NCBI GenBank assembly: GCA_963823755.1
Contig: CAWGMP010000005.1
Span: 310,001 to 374,000, forward strand
Length of the DNA stretch: 64,000 bases
From: GCA-003244245 sp963823755
Lineage (GTDB): Bacteria; Actinomycetota; Actinomycetes; Mycobacteriales; Pseudonocardiaceae
Direction: 5' to 3'
Shown here: positions 28,029 to 37,099 of the stretch, piece after piece
Layout of the letters: every line of letters begins with the position of its first letter
Numbering within the stretch: position 1 is the first letter of the stretch
Translations under genes and position numbers: made by a program
Notes under the pieces: model-generated
What the model saw: the letters and a program-made list of their open reading frames with translations, nothing else
Databases searched by the model: none
What the model was told of the DNA's origin: nothing

Positions 28029-28781
28029 CTATTCAGGACACCGGGGGCGCGGTATAGGTGGGGATGTTCGCGGCGACAGGTGCGGGTGGAAGGCGAACAC
28101 GTTCGGGTCATTCGCGTCGATAGTGGCGCTCACCCAGTGGTTCTGGGCCTCGCCGAAGGTCGTCACCCGGGTGAAGTTCTCGATGACGTTCGGGCCCGCG
28201 AGCCCCGCCGCGTTGGTCGTGACGGCGTCGGTGAGCGGCTTGTCCACCTCGAAGCTGTGACTGTCACCGTTGACGAGCACGACCTTTCCGTCGAAGGTGA
28301 TGGACTGGCGGGCCAGTTCGGCCTTGGTATCGACGAAATGGGCCACAATCGCCGTGGGATCCCACATATCGGCCTGGATCACGATCATGACGCCCTTGGC
28401 ACGTGACGCCTTGGCCGCGGCGAATCCGGCGCGCACCACTCCAGGTTGGCGGCGTTGCGGGCGGCGTACTCAGCCTGCCCCTGCGCAGCCGGGCCATTCT
28501 TGCCGCCGTCGGCGAAGTTGTTGTCGCTGCCGGGTGGGTCGCGTCAACCACTGCCTTCTCGGCAGTGACGCTGCCCGCGGCCGGGGTGTGGGGGTCGGCG
28601 TAGCAGGGCTCGCTGCCGTTTTGATGTCGCCGTCGAATACCGAGAAGGCGAGATTCGCGCGGTTCATGTCGTCGATCAGGTTAGGGTATTTCGCCCGACC
28701 GTAGTCGCCTTCGGCAGGTGGAACGGGGTACCGGAAGCCTGCGATGATCACGTGACCGGGGCCGGACCGTCGGGTGCACAA
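28029..28781 (-). pseudogene. Secreted-type metallophosphoesterase, multiply frameshifted
   Basis: The beginning (GFRYPVPPAEGDYGRAKYPN, LIDDMNRANLAFSVFDGDIK) and end (SRAKGVMIVIQADMWDPTAI, LVNGDSHSFEVDKPLTDA) are typical of a metallophosphatase family I know from actinobacteria, with the DGD and GDSHSF metal/active-site motifs. Between them the frame changes at least twice: NGSEPCYADPHTPAAG is in one frame and SDNNFADGGKNGPAAQ in another. The protein is about 100 residues shorter than expected, so an internal segment with further ligands seems lost. Non-functional. Confidence 0.7.
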
Positions 28782-28826
28782 CGAATGTCGGGAGAGTGTC
28801 CATCGACCCCCTACCGGCGCGTGTTA

Positions 28827-30062
28827 TCAGTATCTGAGGGCTTGAATCGGGAGTAGCCGGGCGGCCCGGTAGGCCGGGTAGCTGCCGGCGAGGAGCCCGA
28901 TCGCGAGGCTGATCGCGAATGACAGCACGACGGGCAGGACAGACAAGACCGGAGCGAACCCAGCCAGGGCGCCGGAGGCGGGGTCGAAGGCCGGCGCGAT
29001 CGCGCCGACGAAGAAGGACAGCCCGATCCCGACACCGACGCCGGCGAGGCCACCGAGGCCGGCCAGGACGACGGACTCGAGGAGGAACTGTTCGAGGATG
29101 GCGCGGTTGGTGGCGCCGATCGCTTTGCGGATCCCGATCTCCCGGGTTCGCTCGGTGACCGAGACCAGCATGATGTTCAGGACTCCGATACCGCCGACAA
29201 CCAGCGAGATCGCTGCGACGGCCGGGGTGAACAAGGTGAGGATACGCACGATCTGGTTGAAGGTTTGAAGCCGGCGTCCCAGAGATTGGACTTGAAAGTC
29301 CCGCAACCGGCGGTCCGTGATGTGGTGGCGTGCGTTGAGGATGCGGGTCACCTCATTCATGGCGGCGGGCACGGCGGCTTGTTGGGGGGCTTGCACGATG
29401 ATCTGGTCGAGTTCGGCGCCAATGCCGATGCCGTGGCCGACGATGTAGCGACGGGTGGAGCTCAGCGGCATCACCGCAGTGTTGTCAAGCTGCTGACCGT
29501 AGGACTGCATCACACCGATGACCCGAAAAGGCTGATGGCTGATCTGGACCGTCTGGCCCACCGCCGCCGCGGGATCACCGAACAGTGTGCTGGCGATAGT
29601 AGGACCCAGAACCACCACCTTCGCGGTGGAGCGGACCTGAGCCTCGTCGAAGAACGACCCCGCCTGCAGGTCTCGGCTGTTCGTCTCAGCCCAGATTTCC
29701 GTGGTACCGGTGATGGTCGCCGAGAGGAACGTGGTGGTGCTGGTCGCGACCGTTGCCGTGCCGGTGGCGGCTGGGGTGACGGTGGCGACATCGGGCGCCT
29801 TCTGCAGCGCGGAGGCGTCGGCGTCGGTCAGATTCTTCGGGGCCGAGCCCCCGGGGATGTTGGCGGGATGCGGCACGATGGTGATGAGGTTGGCCACCGG
29901 TTCGATGCGCGCATCGACCGATTTCTGCACCCCTAGGCCGCAGGCGACCAGGAGGATCACCGCCGCGACTCCGATGATGAGGCCGAGCATGGTCAGCGCG
30001 GAGCGCAGCCGGTGGGCGCGCAAACCGCGTAACGCGATGAGCAGCGCCTCCCCCAAACTCAT
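28827..30062 (-). CDS. MacB/FtsX-type ABC transporter permease
   Basis: A 411-aa permease with the MacB topology: a first helix near residues 25 to 50 (ALTMLGLIIGVAAVILLVAC), a large extracytoplasmic domain, then three C-terminal helices including ISLVVGGIGVLNIMLVSVTE with the conserved RTREIGIRKAIGA coupling loop. Start ATG 30062. Its natural partner ATPase is at 30489 but on the opposite strand, whereas these genes are normally co-directional. This suggests a local inversion. Confidence 0.9.
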   Translation of the reverse strand: MSLGEALLIALRGLRAHRLRSALTMLGLIIGVAAVILLVACGLGVQKSVDARIEPVANLITIVPHPANIPGGSAPKNLTDADASALQKAPDVATVTPAATGTATVATSTTTFLSATITGTTEIWAETNSRDLQAGSFFDEAQVRSTAKVVVLGPTIASTLFGDPAAAVGQTVQISHQPFRVIGVMQSYGQQLDNTAVMPLSSTRRYIVGHGIGIGAELDQIIVQAPQQAAVPAAMNEVTRILNARHHITDRRLRDFQVQSLGRRLQTFNQIVRILTLFTPAVAAISLVVGGIGVLNIMLVSVTERTREIGIRKAIGATNRAILEQFLLESVVLAGLGGLAGVGVGIGLSFFVGAIAPAFDPASGALAGFAPVLSVLPVVLSFAISLAIGLLAGSYPAYRAARLLPIQALRY

Positions 30063-30488
30063 GTGCTGACCTTCCCCCGATTCGCGGCACCAGGCCGTCC
30101 GTCAAGAACATCCCCTCCGGACTAGCCGGTCATCGGCATTGCGCGCAACAGATCCAACGAATTCCCAGCGAATTCCATATTTTCATCACAATGCGTAAAT
30201 CGTCGCTCACCGCGCTGCGCACAGGGATGGCGCATCGGAGTTGACCGCGGGCGCAGCGTCACGGCCGCCGGTGGGTGGAACTGCCATCTCCAGCCTCCTC
30301 ACAGGAAAGCGGTGGAACATGGGGTTTACTGCACAGTTACTACCGAACGATCGAAAAGCGTGCTCGAGAGGTGCGCGCGTCGATGATCAGCCGGATCACG
30401 GTCACCACCCTGGTGACCGGAGGTAAGGAACCACAGTCGCTGCTTACATGATCGATCACTCGACCAAGATCCGCAATAGAGGAGTGGA
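30063..30488. promoter_or_regulatory. Divergent intergenic region of the ABC pair, with a palindrome
   Basis: 426 bp without a supported gene. A near-perfect dyad GGTCACCA-CCC-TGGTGACC lies at 30400 to 30418, about 70 bp upstream of the ATPase start, and could be an operator or a hairpin. An AT-rich patch around 30165 to 30190 could hold the permease promoter. Confidence 0.4.
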
Positions 30489-31181
30489 ATGATCCAGCTC
30501 GAGGATGTCAGCAAGGCCTACCAGATGGGTAAGGTCGAGGTGCCAGTACTCCACGGTGTCGACCTGACCATCAACCATGGTGAGCTGGTCGCCATCATGG
30601 GTCCGTCGGGTTCGGGCAAGACCACGTTGATGAATATCCTGGGTTGTCTGGATGTCCCGACCAGTGGGCGTTACCTGCTCGATGGCACCGATGTGAGCCG
30701 GTTGTCGGACAATCGGCTGGCCAGGATCCGTAGCCGTAGGATCGGGTTCGTGTTCCAGTCGTTCAACCTGGTCGCGCGGACCAGCGCGATCCGCAATGTG
30801 GAGCTTCCTTTGGTCTATGCCGGGGTGCGGTCTCGGCGTAACCCGGCTCGGTTGGCGCTGGAGCAGGTGGGGTTGGGTGAGCGGCACAAGCACCTGCCCA
30901 ATGAGCTGTCGGGTGGTGAGCAGCAGCGGGTGGCGATCGCCCGGGCGTTGATCAACGATCCTGCGTTGCTGTTGGCCGATGAGCCCACGGGCAATCTGGA
31001 TACGGTGTCCAGTGTTGAGATCATGCGGTTGCTCGGGGTGCTCAATGAGGCCGGCCGTACGGTTGTGATCATCACGCACGAAGAGGAGGTCGCCCGGTTC
31101 ACCAAGCGGGTCGTGCGGATGCGTGACGGGCGTGTCGAGAGTGACCAGGTGCAGCGGGACCGGACGGAGGTCGACGCGTGA
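30489..31181 (+). CDS. MacB-type ABC transporter ATPase
   Basis: A 230-aa ATPase of the LolD/MacB class. Walker A is GPSGSGKTT (about residues 38 to 46), the Q-loop is FVFQSFNLVART, the signature is LSGGEQQRVAIARAL and Walker B is LLLADEPTGNLD, with the H-loop in VIIITHEEEVA. Start ATG 30489 follows GAGGAG. The stop overlaps by 4 bp a GTG that opens only 18 codons (31178 to 31234), the likely stub of an efflux adaptor. With the divergent permease it could still make a transporter of unknown substrate. Confidence 0.9.
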   Translation: MIQLEDVSKAYQMGKVEVPVLHGVDLTINHGELVAIMGPSGSGKTTLMNILGCLDVPTSGRYLLDGTDVSRLSDNRLARIRSRRIGFVFQSFNLVARTSAIRNVELPLVYAGVRSRRNPARLALEQVGLGERHKHLPNELSGGEQQRVAIARALINDPALLLADEPTGNLDTVSSVEIMRLLGVLNEAGRTVVIITHEEEVARFTKRVVRMRDGRVESDQVQRDRTEVDA

Positions 31182-31234
31182 AATTGGGGATGGACATGCC
31201 GGATTCGCGAAGGCCGGCGACGTCACCGGGCTAA
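31178..31234 (+). pseudogene. Stub of a truncated gene coupled to the ATPase
   Basis: GTG 31178 overlaps the ATPase TGA and encodes 18 residues (VKLGMDMPDSRRPATSPG) before a stop. The basic start fits the N-terminus of an RND/MacA-type adaptor, which would be expected here. The remainder is missing. Confidence 0.35.
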
Positions 31235-31293
31235 GCACACGGGGCACTATAGGTCACCGACGCCCAACAAACGACGCCCAACAACTGAGTGGG

Positions 31294-31677
31294 TCAGCGC
31301 CGCAGTTCCAGCTGGATCATGCGGGGCTCGGCGAGCTGGATCACCTTGACATCGGTCACACCGAGGCTATACGCGACCCGCCGGGCGTGTGCAGCGTAGT
31401 CATCGGGCATCTGGCCCGGCAGAATGCGGATTTTCAGCCTCTCCGGGGACCCCAGGTCTACCGAGACCACATGCGGAACATAGAAGAATTGGCCGCCGAC
31501 AATGCTGGCGCCGATCTGGCTCAGCCCGCACCTGACGAGGATGTCTTGCACCTGCCAGGCGCGCCGCTGGATGCGTGCCAGGCAGACACGTTCGCGCCGC
31601 CGCGCTAAGAATTTCACAGGACCACCGGTCACGTAAACGATGCCCCTCTCGCGAGCTACCCAAACACACCAGGACAT
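31294..31677 (-). pseudogene. N-terminal remnant of an FtsK/TraB-like DNA translocase
   Basis: About 127 residues. The C-terminal part (PHVVSVDLGSPERLKIRILP, GQMPDDYAAHARRVAYSLGV, IQLAEPRMIQLELRR) has the pattern of the domain that precedes the FtsK/SpoIIIE ATPase in transfer proteins of actinomycete integrative elements. The frame stops there, with no Walker motifs downstream. It is probably a relic of an integrative conjugative element. The match is from recall of the family pattern only. Confidence 0.5.
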
Positions 31678-31953
31678 TATTACTCTCCGACATAAATACC
31701 CCAAAATTATCACTCTTTCGGGGCATAATGACTACCACGATCAGATACAGTGAGCACAATGGGTTACATATGCCAGTGGTCGGCGGTCAGGTGCCCAGCT
31801 GCGGTGGGGGCGAAGAGCCGTTTGCGGCGTCGCTGAGTTCCGGGGCACCAGCAGGATGGCACCGTTGTCGGCCGCGCCCGGCTCGGTTCACGTGGCCCAG
31901 CGCTGCCGAATCAGTTGTTCGACGCGTACTCTCACAGGAGAGAGGTTCGCGCT

Positions 31954-33125
31954 GTGAGCAACATGCTGAGCATTGCCGGGACGTCGACGAATACTGATGT
32001 CGACGCCTTGATAGGCGGCGTCACACACGACATCGGGTCTGATCCGTTCCCGGTGATCGGCATGGATCACATTCGGTTTGCCGTCGGTAACGCACGGCAG
32101 GCCGCACACTTCTATTCGACGGCGTTGGGCATGACCTGCGTGGCCTACCGTGGTCCAGAGCAGGGCTACCGGGACGCAGCGGAGTACGTGCTGGTCTCCG
32201 GCCGGGCCCGATACGTGTTGACCGGTCCCGTGCACGCCACCACGCCGCTGGCCCGGCGGGTCGCGGCGCACGGTGACGGGGTGAGCGACCTCGCGATCGA
32301 GGTGCCCGACGTGGACCGGGCCGTCGCCTTCGCCCGCCGGCAGGGCGCGACCGTCCTCGGGGAACCAGCCGACGCCACCGACGAGCACGGCACGGTGCGC
32401 AGAGCCGCACTGGCGACCTATGGCGACACCCGGCACACCCTGGTCGATCGGTCCGGCTACACCGGCCCGTTCCTGCCAGGTTTTGTTGCACAGCCGCCGC
32501 TGGTGACCCCCGGACGCTGGTTGTTCCAGGCTGTGGATCACTGCGTGGGCAACGTCGAGCTGGGCCGCATGGATTTCTGGGTGTCGTTCTACAACCGGGT
32601 CATGGGTTTTGAGAACATGAAGGAGTTCGTCGGCGACGACATCGCTACCAAGTACTCCGCGCTGATGTCGAAGGTGGTGACCAGTGGTAACCACCGGGTC
32701 AAGTTCCCGCTCAACGAACCCGCGGTCAGTCGTAAGCGCTCGCAGATCGACGAGTACCTGGAGTTCCACGGCGGCCCGGGCGTGCAGCACATCGCGCTGG
32801 CGACCGGTGACATCGTCGGCGCCGTGACGGCGATGCGGGAACGGGGTGTGGAGTTCCTGGACACGCCAGACGCCTACTACGACACCCTCGGCGAGTGGGT
32901 CGGCGATGCCCGCGTGCCTATCCAGACGTTGCGTGAGCTGCGCATCCTCGCCGACCGGACGAAGACGGCTACCTGTTGCAGGTGTTCACCAAGCCGGTGC
33001 AGGACCGGCCGACGGTGTTCTTCGAGCTCATCGAGCGGCACGGCTCGCTGGGCTTCGGCAAGGGTAACTTCAAGGCACTGTTCGAAGCCATCGAGCGCGA
33101 GCAGGGCCGCCGCGGCAATCTGTAG
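31954..33125 (+). pseudogene. hpd: 4-hydroxyphenylpyruvate dioxygenase, one-base frameshift
   Basis: Would convert 4-hydroxyphenylpyruvate to homogentisate. The N-terminal glyoxalase-like domain (MDHIRFAVGNARQAAHFYST) and the C-terminal domain are present. Iron ligands are H196 (AVDHCVGN) and H279 (GVQHIALA). After RELRILADR the frame shifts at about 32959: one G is missing relative to the expected ADRDEDGYLLQVFTKP, which continues in the next frame to GRRGNL and TAG 33125. The third iron ligand (Glu in FFELIER) is beyond the shift. In the shifted frame the ORF runs straight into hmgA. GTG 31954 follows AGGAGAGAGG; ATG 31963 is an alternative. Confidence 0.85.
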
Positions 33126-33129
33126 CGCC

Positions 33130-34341
33130 ATGACCTTCTACCGGCAGGCGGGCACGATCCCGCGCAAGCGACACACCCAGCATCGCCGCCCGGACGGCTC
33201 CCTGTACTGCGAGGAACTGATGGGGGAAGAGGGCTTCTCCTCAGACTCCTCGCTGCTGTACCACGAGCAGATCCCCTCGGCGATCGTCGACGCGCGGCCG
33301 TGGATCCTGCCCGATCACAGCACGGTGCCCAACGAGCCACTGCTACCGCGGCACCTGCGGTTACACGACCTGTTCGACAGCCAGGGGTGGAAACGCCACG
33401 ACGCGGTGACTGCGCGTCGGCTGGTGCTCGGCAACGCCGACGTGCGGATCTGCTACGTCGTCGCGGGTGAGGCTTCGCCGCTGTACCGCAACGCTGTCGG
33501 CGACGAGTGCATCTATGTCGAATCCGGCTCGGCCACGGTGCAGACGGTCTTCGGTCCGCTGGAGGTCGGGACGGGCGATTACGTCGTGCTACCGCGCAGC
33601 ACCACTCACCAGTGGGTGCCGAACCCGGACGAACCGCTTCGCGCGTACTGCATCGAGGCGAACAGCCATATCGCCCCGCCGCCGCGCTACCTGTCCCGGT
33701 TCGGGCAGTTCCTGGAGCACGCGCCGTACTGCGAGCGGGACCTGCGGGGCCCCGGTGCACCGGAGGTGGCTCCGGGCACCGACGTGGAGGTCATGATCAA
33801 GCATCGCGGTGCCGGTACTGGGAAGGGGGGCCTCGCCGGCACCGTCTACACCTACCCGCGGCACCCCTTCGACGTGGTCGGCTGGGACGGCTGCCTGTAC
33901 CCCTACGCGTTCAACATCGCCGACTTCGAGCCGATCACCGGCCGCATCCACCAGCCGCCGCCCGCGCACCAGGTCTTTGCCGGCACCGGTTTTGTGATCT
34001 GCAACTTCGTGCCCCGCAAGGTCGACTACCACCCGCTAGCGGTGCCGGTGCCCTACTACCACTCCAACCTCGATTCCGATGAGGTCATGTTCTACTGCGC
34101 TGGAGACTACGAGGCGGGCAAGGGTAGCGGAATCGGTCCGGGCTCGATCTCCCTGCATCCCGGCGGTCACGCCCACGGCCCGCAACCGGGAGCGGTCGAA
34201 CGAAGCCTTGGCGTGGAGTCCTTCGACGAGCTGGCGGTCATGGTGGACACCTTCCGCCCGCTGGAGCTGGGCGAGGGCGGCACCGCCTGCGAGGACCCAG
34301 CGTACCCATGGAGCTGGTCGGGGCGGGGACCATCCAGGTGA
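33130..34341 (+). CDS. hmgA: Homogentisate 1,2-dioxygenase
   Basis: Iron enzyme (403 aa) opening the homogentisate ring to maleylacetoacetate. Conserved blocks include DECIYVESGSATVQTVFGPL (cupin) and, in the C-terminal half, YYHSNLDSDEVMFYCAGDY and SISLHPGGHAHGPQPGA, which contain the His/Glu/His iron ligands. ATG 33130 lies 5 bp after the natural hpd stop. Because of the hpd frameshift, the hmgA frame is also open upstream into hpd, but the internal start should still be usable. Confidence 0.93.
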   Translation: MTFYRQAGTIPRKRHTQHRRPDGSLYCEELMGEEGFSSDSSLLYHEQIPSAIVDARPWILPDHSTVPNEPLLPRHLRLHDLFDSQGWKRHDAVTARRLVLGNADVRICYVVAGEASPLYRNAVGDECIYVESGSATVQTVFGPLEVGTGDYVVLPRSTTHQWVPNPDEPLRAYCIEANSHIAPPPRYLSRFGQFLEHAPYCERDLRGPGAPEVAPGTDVEVMIKHRGAGTGKGGLAGTVYTYPRHPFDVVGWDGCLYPYAFNIADFEPITGRIHQPPPAHQVFAGTGFVICNFVPRKVDYHPLAVPVPYYHSNLDSDEVMFYCAGDYEAGKGSGIGPGSISLHPGGHAHGPQPGAVERSLGVESFDELAVMVDTFRPLELGEGGTACEDPAYPWSWSGRGPSR

Positions 34342-34352
34342 CCAGCAGGACT

Positions 34353-35588
34353 GTGACCTCCTGGACCGGGGTGGGGACCGACCATCCATTCGGCCTGCAC
34401 ACGCTGCCCTACGGCGTCTTCACCGACGCGGTCGAGCCGCAACCGCGTGTCGGGGTGGCGGTGGGCGACACCATCCTCGACCTCACTACAGCCACCAGGG
34501 ATCTGCTGCCCGAGCGCGCCGCGCTCTTTCGCAGCGGCAGCCTCGACGCGTTGCTGGCCGCGGGACGCCAGACCTGGACCACGGTGCGGGACACCCTCAC
34601 CCGCTGGCTGACCGACGATCGGCACGCCGAGGCGCTGGCGCCGCTGCTCCTACCGGCCACCGATGTCACGATGCAGCTGCCGTTCACCGTCGCCGACTAC
34701 GTCGACTTCTACTCGTGCGAGCAGCATGCGACCAACGTCGGACGGATCTTCCGGCCTGGCCAGCCACCACTACCAGCGAACTGGCGGCATCTGCCGGTCG
34801 GCTACCACGGCCGGGCCGGCACTGTTGTGGTCTCCGGGACGCCGGTCACCCGGCCGAGCGGCCAGCGATGTCTGCCCGAGGGCACCGTCACCTTCGGTCC
34901 CTCGACCGCACTGGACTTCGAGGCCGAAATCGGCTTCGTCATCGGAACACCGTCGGCCCTGGGTCGGCCGGTCCCGCTCACCGCCTTCGCCGACCACGTG
35001 TTCGGGTTGTGCCTGCTCAACGACTGGTCCGCCCGTGACCTCCAGTCCTGGGAGTACGTCCCGCTCGGACCGTTGCTGGGCAAGTCCTTCGCCACGTCGA
35101 TCTCTCCATGGGTGGTCCCGCTGGATGCCCTGAGCGCTGCGCGTATCCGGCCACCGGTACGTGATCCGTCCCCGCTGCGGTATCTCGATGACACCGGCAC
35201 CGAACCCTGGGGGTTGGACATCACGCTGGAGGTGCGGCTCAACAGTCAGCTGGTCTCCCGCCCGCCGTTCGCCGGGATGTACTGGACAGCCCCGCAGCAG
35301 CTGGCCCACCTGACCAGCAACGGCGCATGCCTGCGCACGGGTGATCTGTTCGCCTCCGGCACAGTCAGCGGCGCCGCGCCCGACCAGCGGGGCTCACTGC
35401 TCGAACTCAGCTGGAACGGCTCGACGCCGCTGACCCTCGCTGACGGCTCCACCCGTAGTTTTCTGGCCGACGGTGACGAGGTGTCGATCACTGCGACCGC
35501 GCCTGGCCCTGAGGACACCGCCATCGGGTGGGGAGAAGTTCGTGGGCGGATCAGTCCCGCGCTGGTCGACGGGGCACCTCGGGGCTAA
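34353..35588 (+). CDS. fahA: Fumarylacetoacetase
   Basis: Last enzyme of tyrosine breakdown (about 411 aa), splitting fumarylacetoacetate to fumarate and acetoacetate. It has DYVDFYSCEQHATNVGRIFR (catalytic His), the metal ligands in DFEAEIGFVIG and LLNDWSARDLQSWEYVPLGP, and the C-terminal GSLLELSWNG. GTG 34353 (VTSWTGVG) fits the usual N-terminus; GTG 34338 overlaps the hmgA stop and ATG 34308 is also in frame. The maleylacetoacetate isomerase and tyrosine aminotransferase genes are not in the window. Confidence 0.92.
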   Translation: MTSWTGVGTDHPFGLHTLPYGVFTDAVEPQPRVGVAVGDTILDLTTATRDLLPERAALFRSGSLDALLAAGRQTWTTVRDTLTRWLTDDRHAEALAPLLLPATDVTMQLPFTVADYVDFYSCEQHATNVGRIFRPGQPPLPANWRHLPVGYHGRAGTVVVSGTPVTRPSGQRCLPEGTVTFGPSTALDFEAEIGFVIGTPSALGRPVPLTAFADHVFGLCLLNDWSARDLQSWEYVPLGPLLGKSFATSISPWVVPLDALSAARIRPPVRDPSPLRYLDDTGTEPWGLDITLEVRLNSQLVSRPPFAGMYWTAPQQLAHLTSNGACLRTGDLFASGTVSGAAPDQRGSLLELSWNGSTPLTLADGSTRSFLADGDEVSITATAPGPEDTAIGWGEVRGRISPALVDGAPRG

Positions 35589-36062
35589 CGGGCTCGAGGT
35601 GGTGTGCCGAGCCGATGGGACGGCGCTCCTCATCAAGGACGAAGATCGTGTGGGTGCGCGCACCTCGGGCATGCCCTGCAGCCGGTAGAGGACGACATCA
35701 CGCAGCGCCGCGATGTCAGGCATGCGGACCAGCAGGACGAAATCGAACTCGCCGCTGGTCATCGCCACGTACTCGACGCCGGGCAACCGGCTGACCTTGT
35801 CCCGCGTCGTCGGCCACGATCCTTGCTCGACGTTGATCATGATGAGGGCTGCGACGTCGAGTCCGATCGCGTGTGGGTCGACGTCGGCGCGGAAACCGCG
35901 GATCACGCCGTTGGTCATCAACCGGTCGTAACGGGTGTAGGCGGTCGCCCGGGAGATACCTGCTCGGGCCGCCACCTCGTTCACCGACGTGCGGCCCTGG
36001 TCGATCAGGATGCTCAGCATCCGACGATCGACATCATCGAGACAACCAGGCGAGACCGACAT
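35551..36062 (-). pseudogene. Lrp/AsnC-family regulator, one-base frameshift near the C-terminus
   Basis: HTH at residues about 7 to 55 (DVDRRMLSILIDQGRTSVNE, AGISRATAYTRYDRL) followed by the RAM ligand-binding domain (LPGVEYVAMTSGEFDFVLLV). After GMPEVRA the frame changes at about 35664. One lost C restores the expected THTIFVLDEERRPIGSAHHL and a stop at 35551, overlapping the 3' end of fahA by 38 bp. As it stands, the protein reads on antisense to fahA to 35394 (222 aa). HTH and most of RAM are intact, so partial function is possible. It probably controls phhA and the catabolic operon. Confidence 0.8.
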
Positions 36063-36097
36063 CGATTGGAAAGCTTATCATCCGGATATTCGTCTGG

Positions 36098-36120
36098 TGT
36101 TCAGTCCCAAACGTTGAACA
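36098..36120. promoter_or_regulatory. Candidate AsnC-type operator between regulator and phhA
   Basis: A perfect dyad TGTTCA-N11-TGAACA in the 86-bp divergent region, 28 bp upstream of the phhA start. The site ATCCGGAT at 36080 to 36087 is a second short palindrome. Divergent placement beside a cognate target is typical for AsnC proteins. Confidence 0.4.
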
Positions 36121-36148
36121 GTCGTTTCTCCAGGAGCAGGCTCTTGTG

Positions 36149-37021
36149 ATGGCCGCGCCGATCGCACCTACCCGGTTCGAACTACCCGAGGATCACCCTG
36201 GCTTCAGCGACCCGGCTTATCGCGCCCGGCGGGCCCGAATCGCCGAAATCGGCGCCGCCCACCGCCACGGCGACCCGATCCCCGATGTCACCTACACCGC
36301 CGAGGAGGACGAGGTCTGGCGGGTCGTGTCCACCAAGCTCGCCGGCAAGCACCAGAAGTACGCCTGTGCCGAGTACCTCCTCGGCGCACGACGACTCGCG
36401 CTTCCGACCACACGCGTGCCGCAGCTGCAGGAGGTCGACCAGCGCCTCCACGACCTGACCGGCTTCCACGTCAGCCCGGTACCCGGTCTCGTGCCCATCC
36501 GAACCTTCTACGGATCTCTCGCCGAACGGACATTCCTATCCACGCAATACCTCCGCCATCCTTCGGTGCCCTTGTACACACCGGAGCCCGACATCATCCA
36601 CGAGATCATCGGACACGCCACCATGCTGGCCAACCCGGCGTTCGCCGACCTTTACGAGGCAGCCGGGCGGGCATCGCTACGCGCCACGACCGACGTGTCG
36701 CTCGATATCTTCAGCCGAATCTTCTGGTTCACACTCGAGTTCGGTGTAGTCCACGAAAACGGCGCGGTGAAAGCCTACGGTGCCGGCCTGCTGTCATCCT
36801 ACGGTGAGATCGAAGCGTTCCGCGACGCGGAAATCCGGCAGTGGGACCTTCTCGCCATGGCAACCCAAGACTACGACATCACGCATTACCAGCCGATACT
36901 GTTCGCGGCCGCGTCATCCGAACAGATGCTCTCGGACCTCCACGCCTTCTTCTCATCCTATGACGATAAAACATGCAACCAACTGCTCACCCAAGCAATG
37001 AGACACCGTTCTGCTGACTAA
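36149..37021 (+). CDS. phhA: Phenylalanine 4-monooxygenase
   Basis: Pterin-dependent iron hydroxylase (290 aa) converting phenylalanine to tyrosine, feeding the adjacent homogentisate pathway. Iron ligands H151 and H156 in IIHEIIGHAT and E197 in FWFTLEFGV; the blocks PLYTPEPDIIHE and YGAGLLSSYGEI are typical. ATG 36149 follows CAGGAGCAGG. Pterin carbinolamine dehydratase is not adjacent. Confidence 0.93.
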   Translation: MAAPIAPTRFELPEDHPGFSDPAYRARRARIAEIGAAHRHGDPIPDVTYTAEEDEVWRVVSTKLAGKHQKYACAEYLLGARRLALPTTRVPQLQEVDQRLHDLTGFHVSPVPGLVPIRTFYGSLAERTFLSTQYLRHPSVPLYTPEPDIIHEIIGHATMLANPAFADLYEAAGRASLRATTDVSLDIFSRIFWFTLEFGVVHENGAVKAYGAGLLSSYGEIEAFRDAEIRQWDLLAMATQDYDITHYQPILFAAASSEQMLSDLHAFFSSYDDKTCNQLLTQAMRHRSAD

Positions 37022-37099
37022 GACTCGCCCATCCCCTCCACTCCTCGCCCAGCAACGAACGACCCCACCCCTGGGTACTGAACACGATGCTCCCACTCC

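Noticed and set aside
31915..34341. A natural bifunctional dioxygenase (Hpd-HmgA fusion of 808 aa)
   Set aside because: The linker of 56 residues is the hpd C-terminus read in the wrong frame, and the correct end with stop is present in the next frame; it is a frameshift, not a domain fusion.
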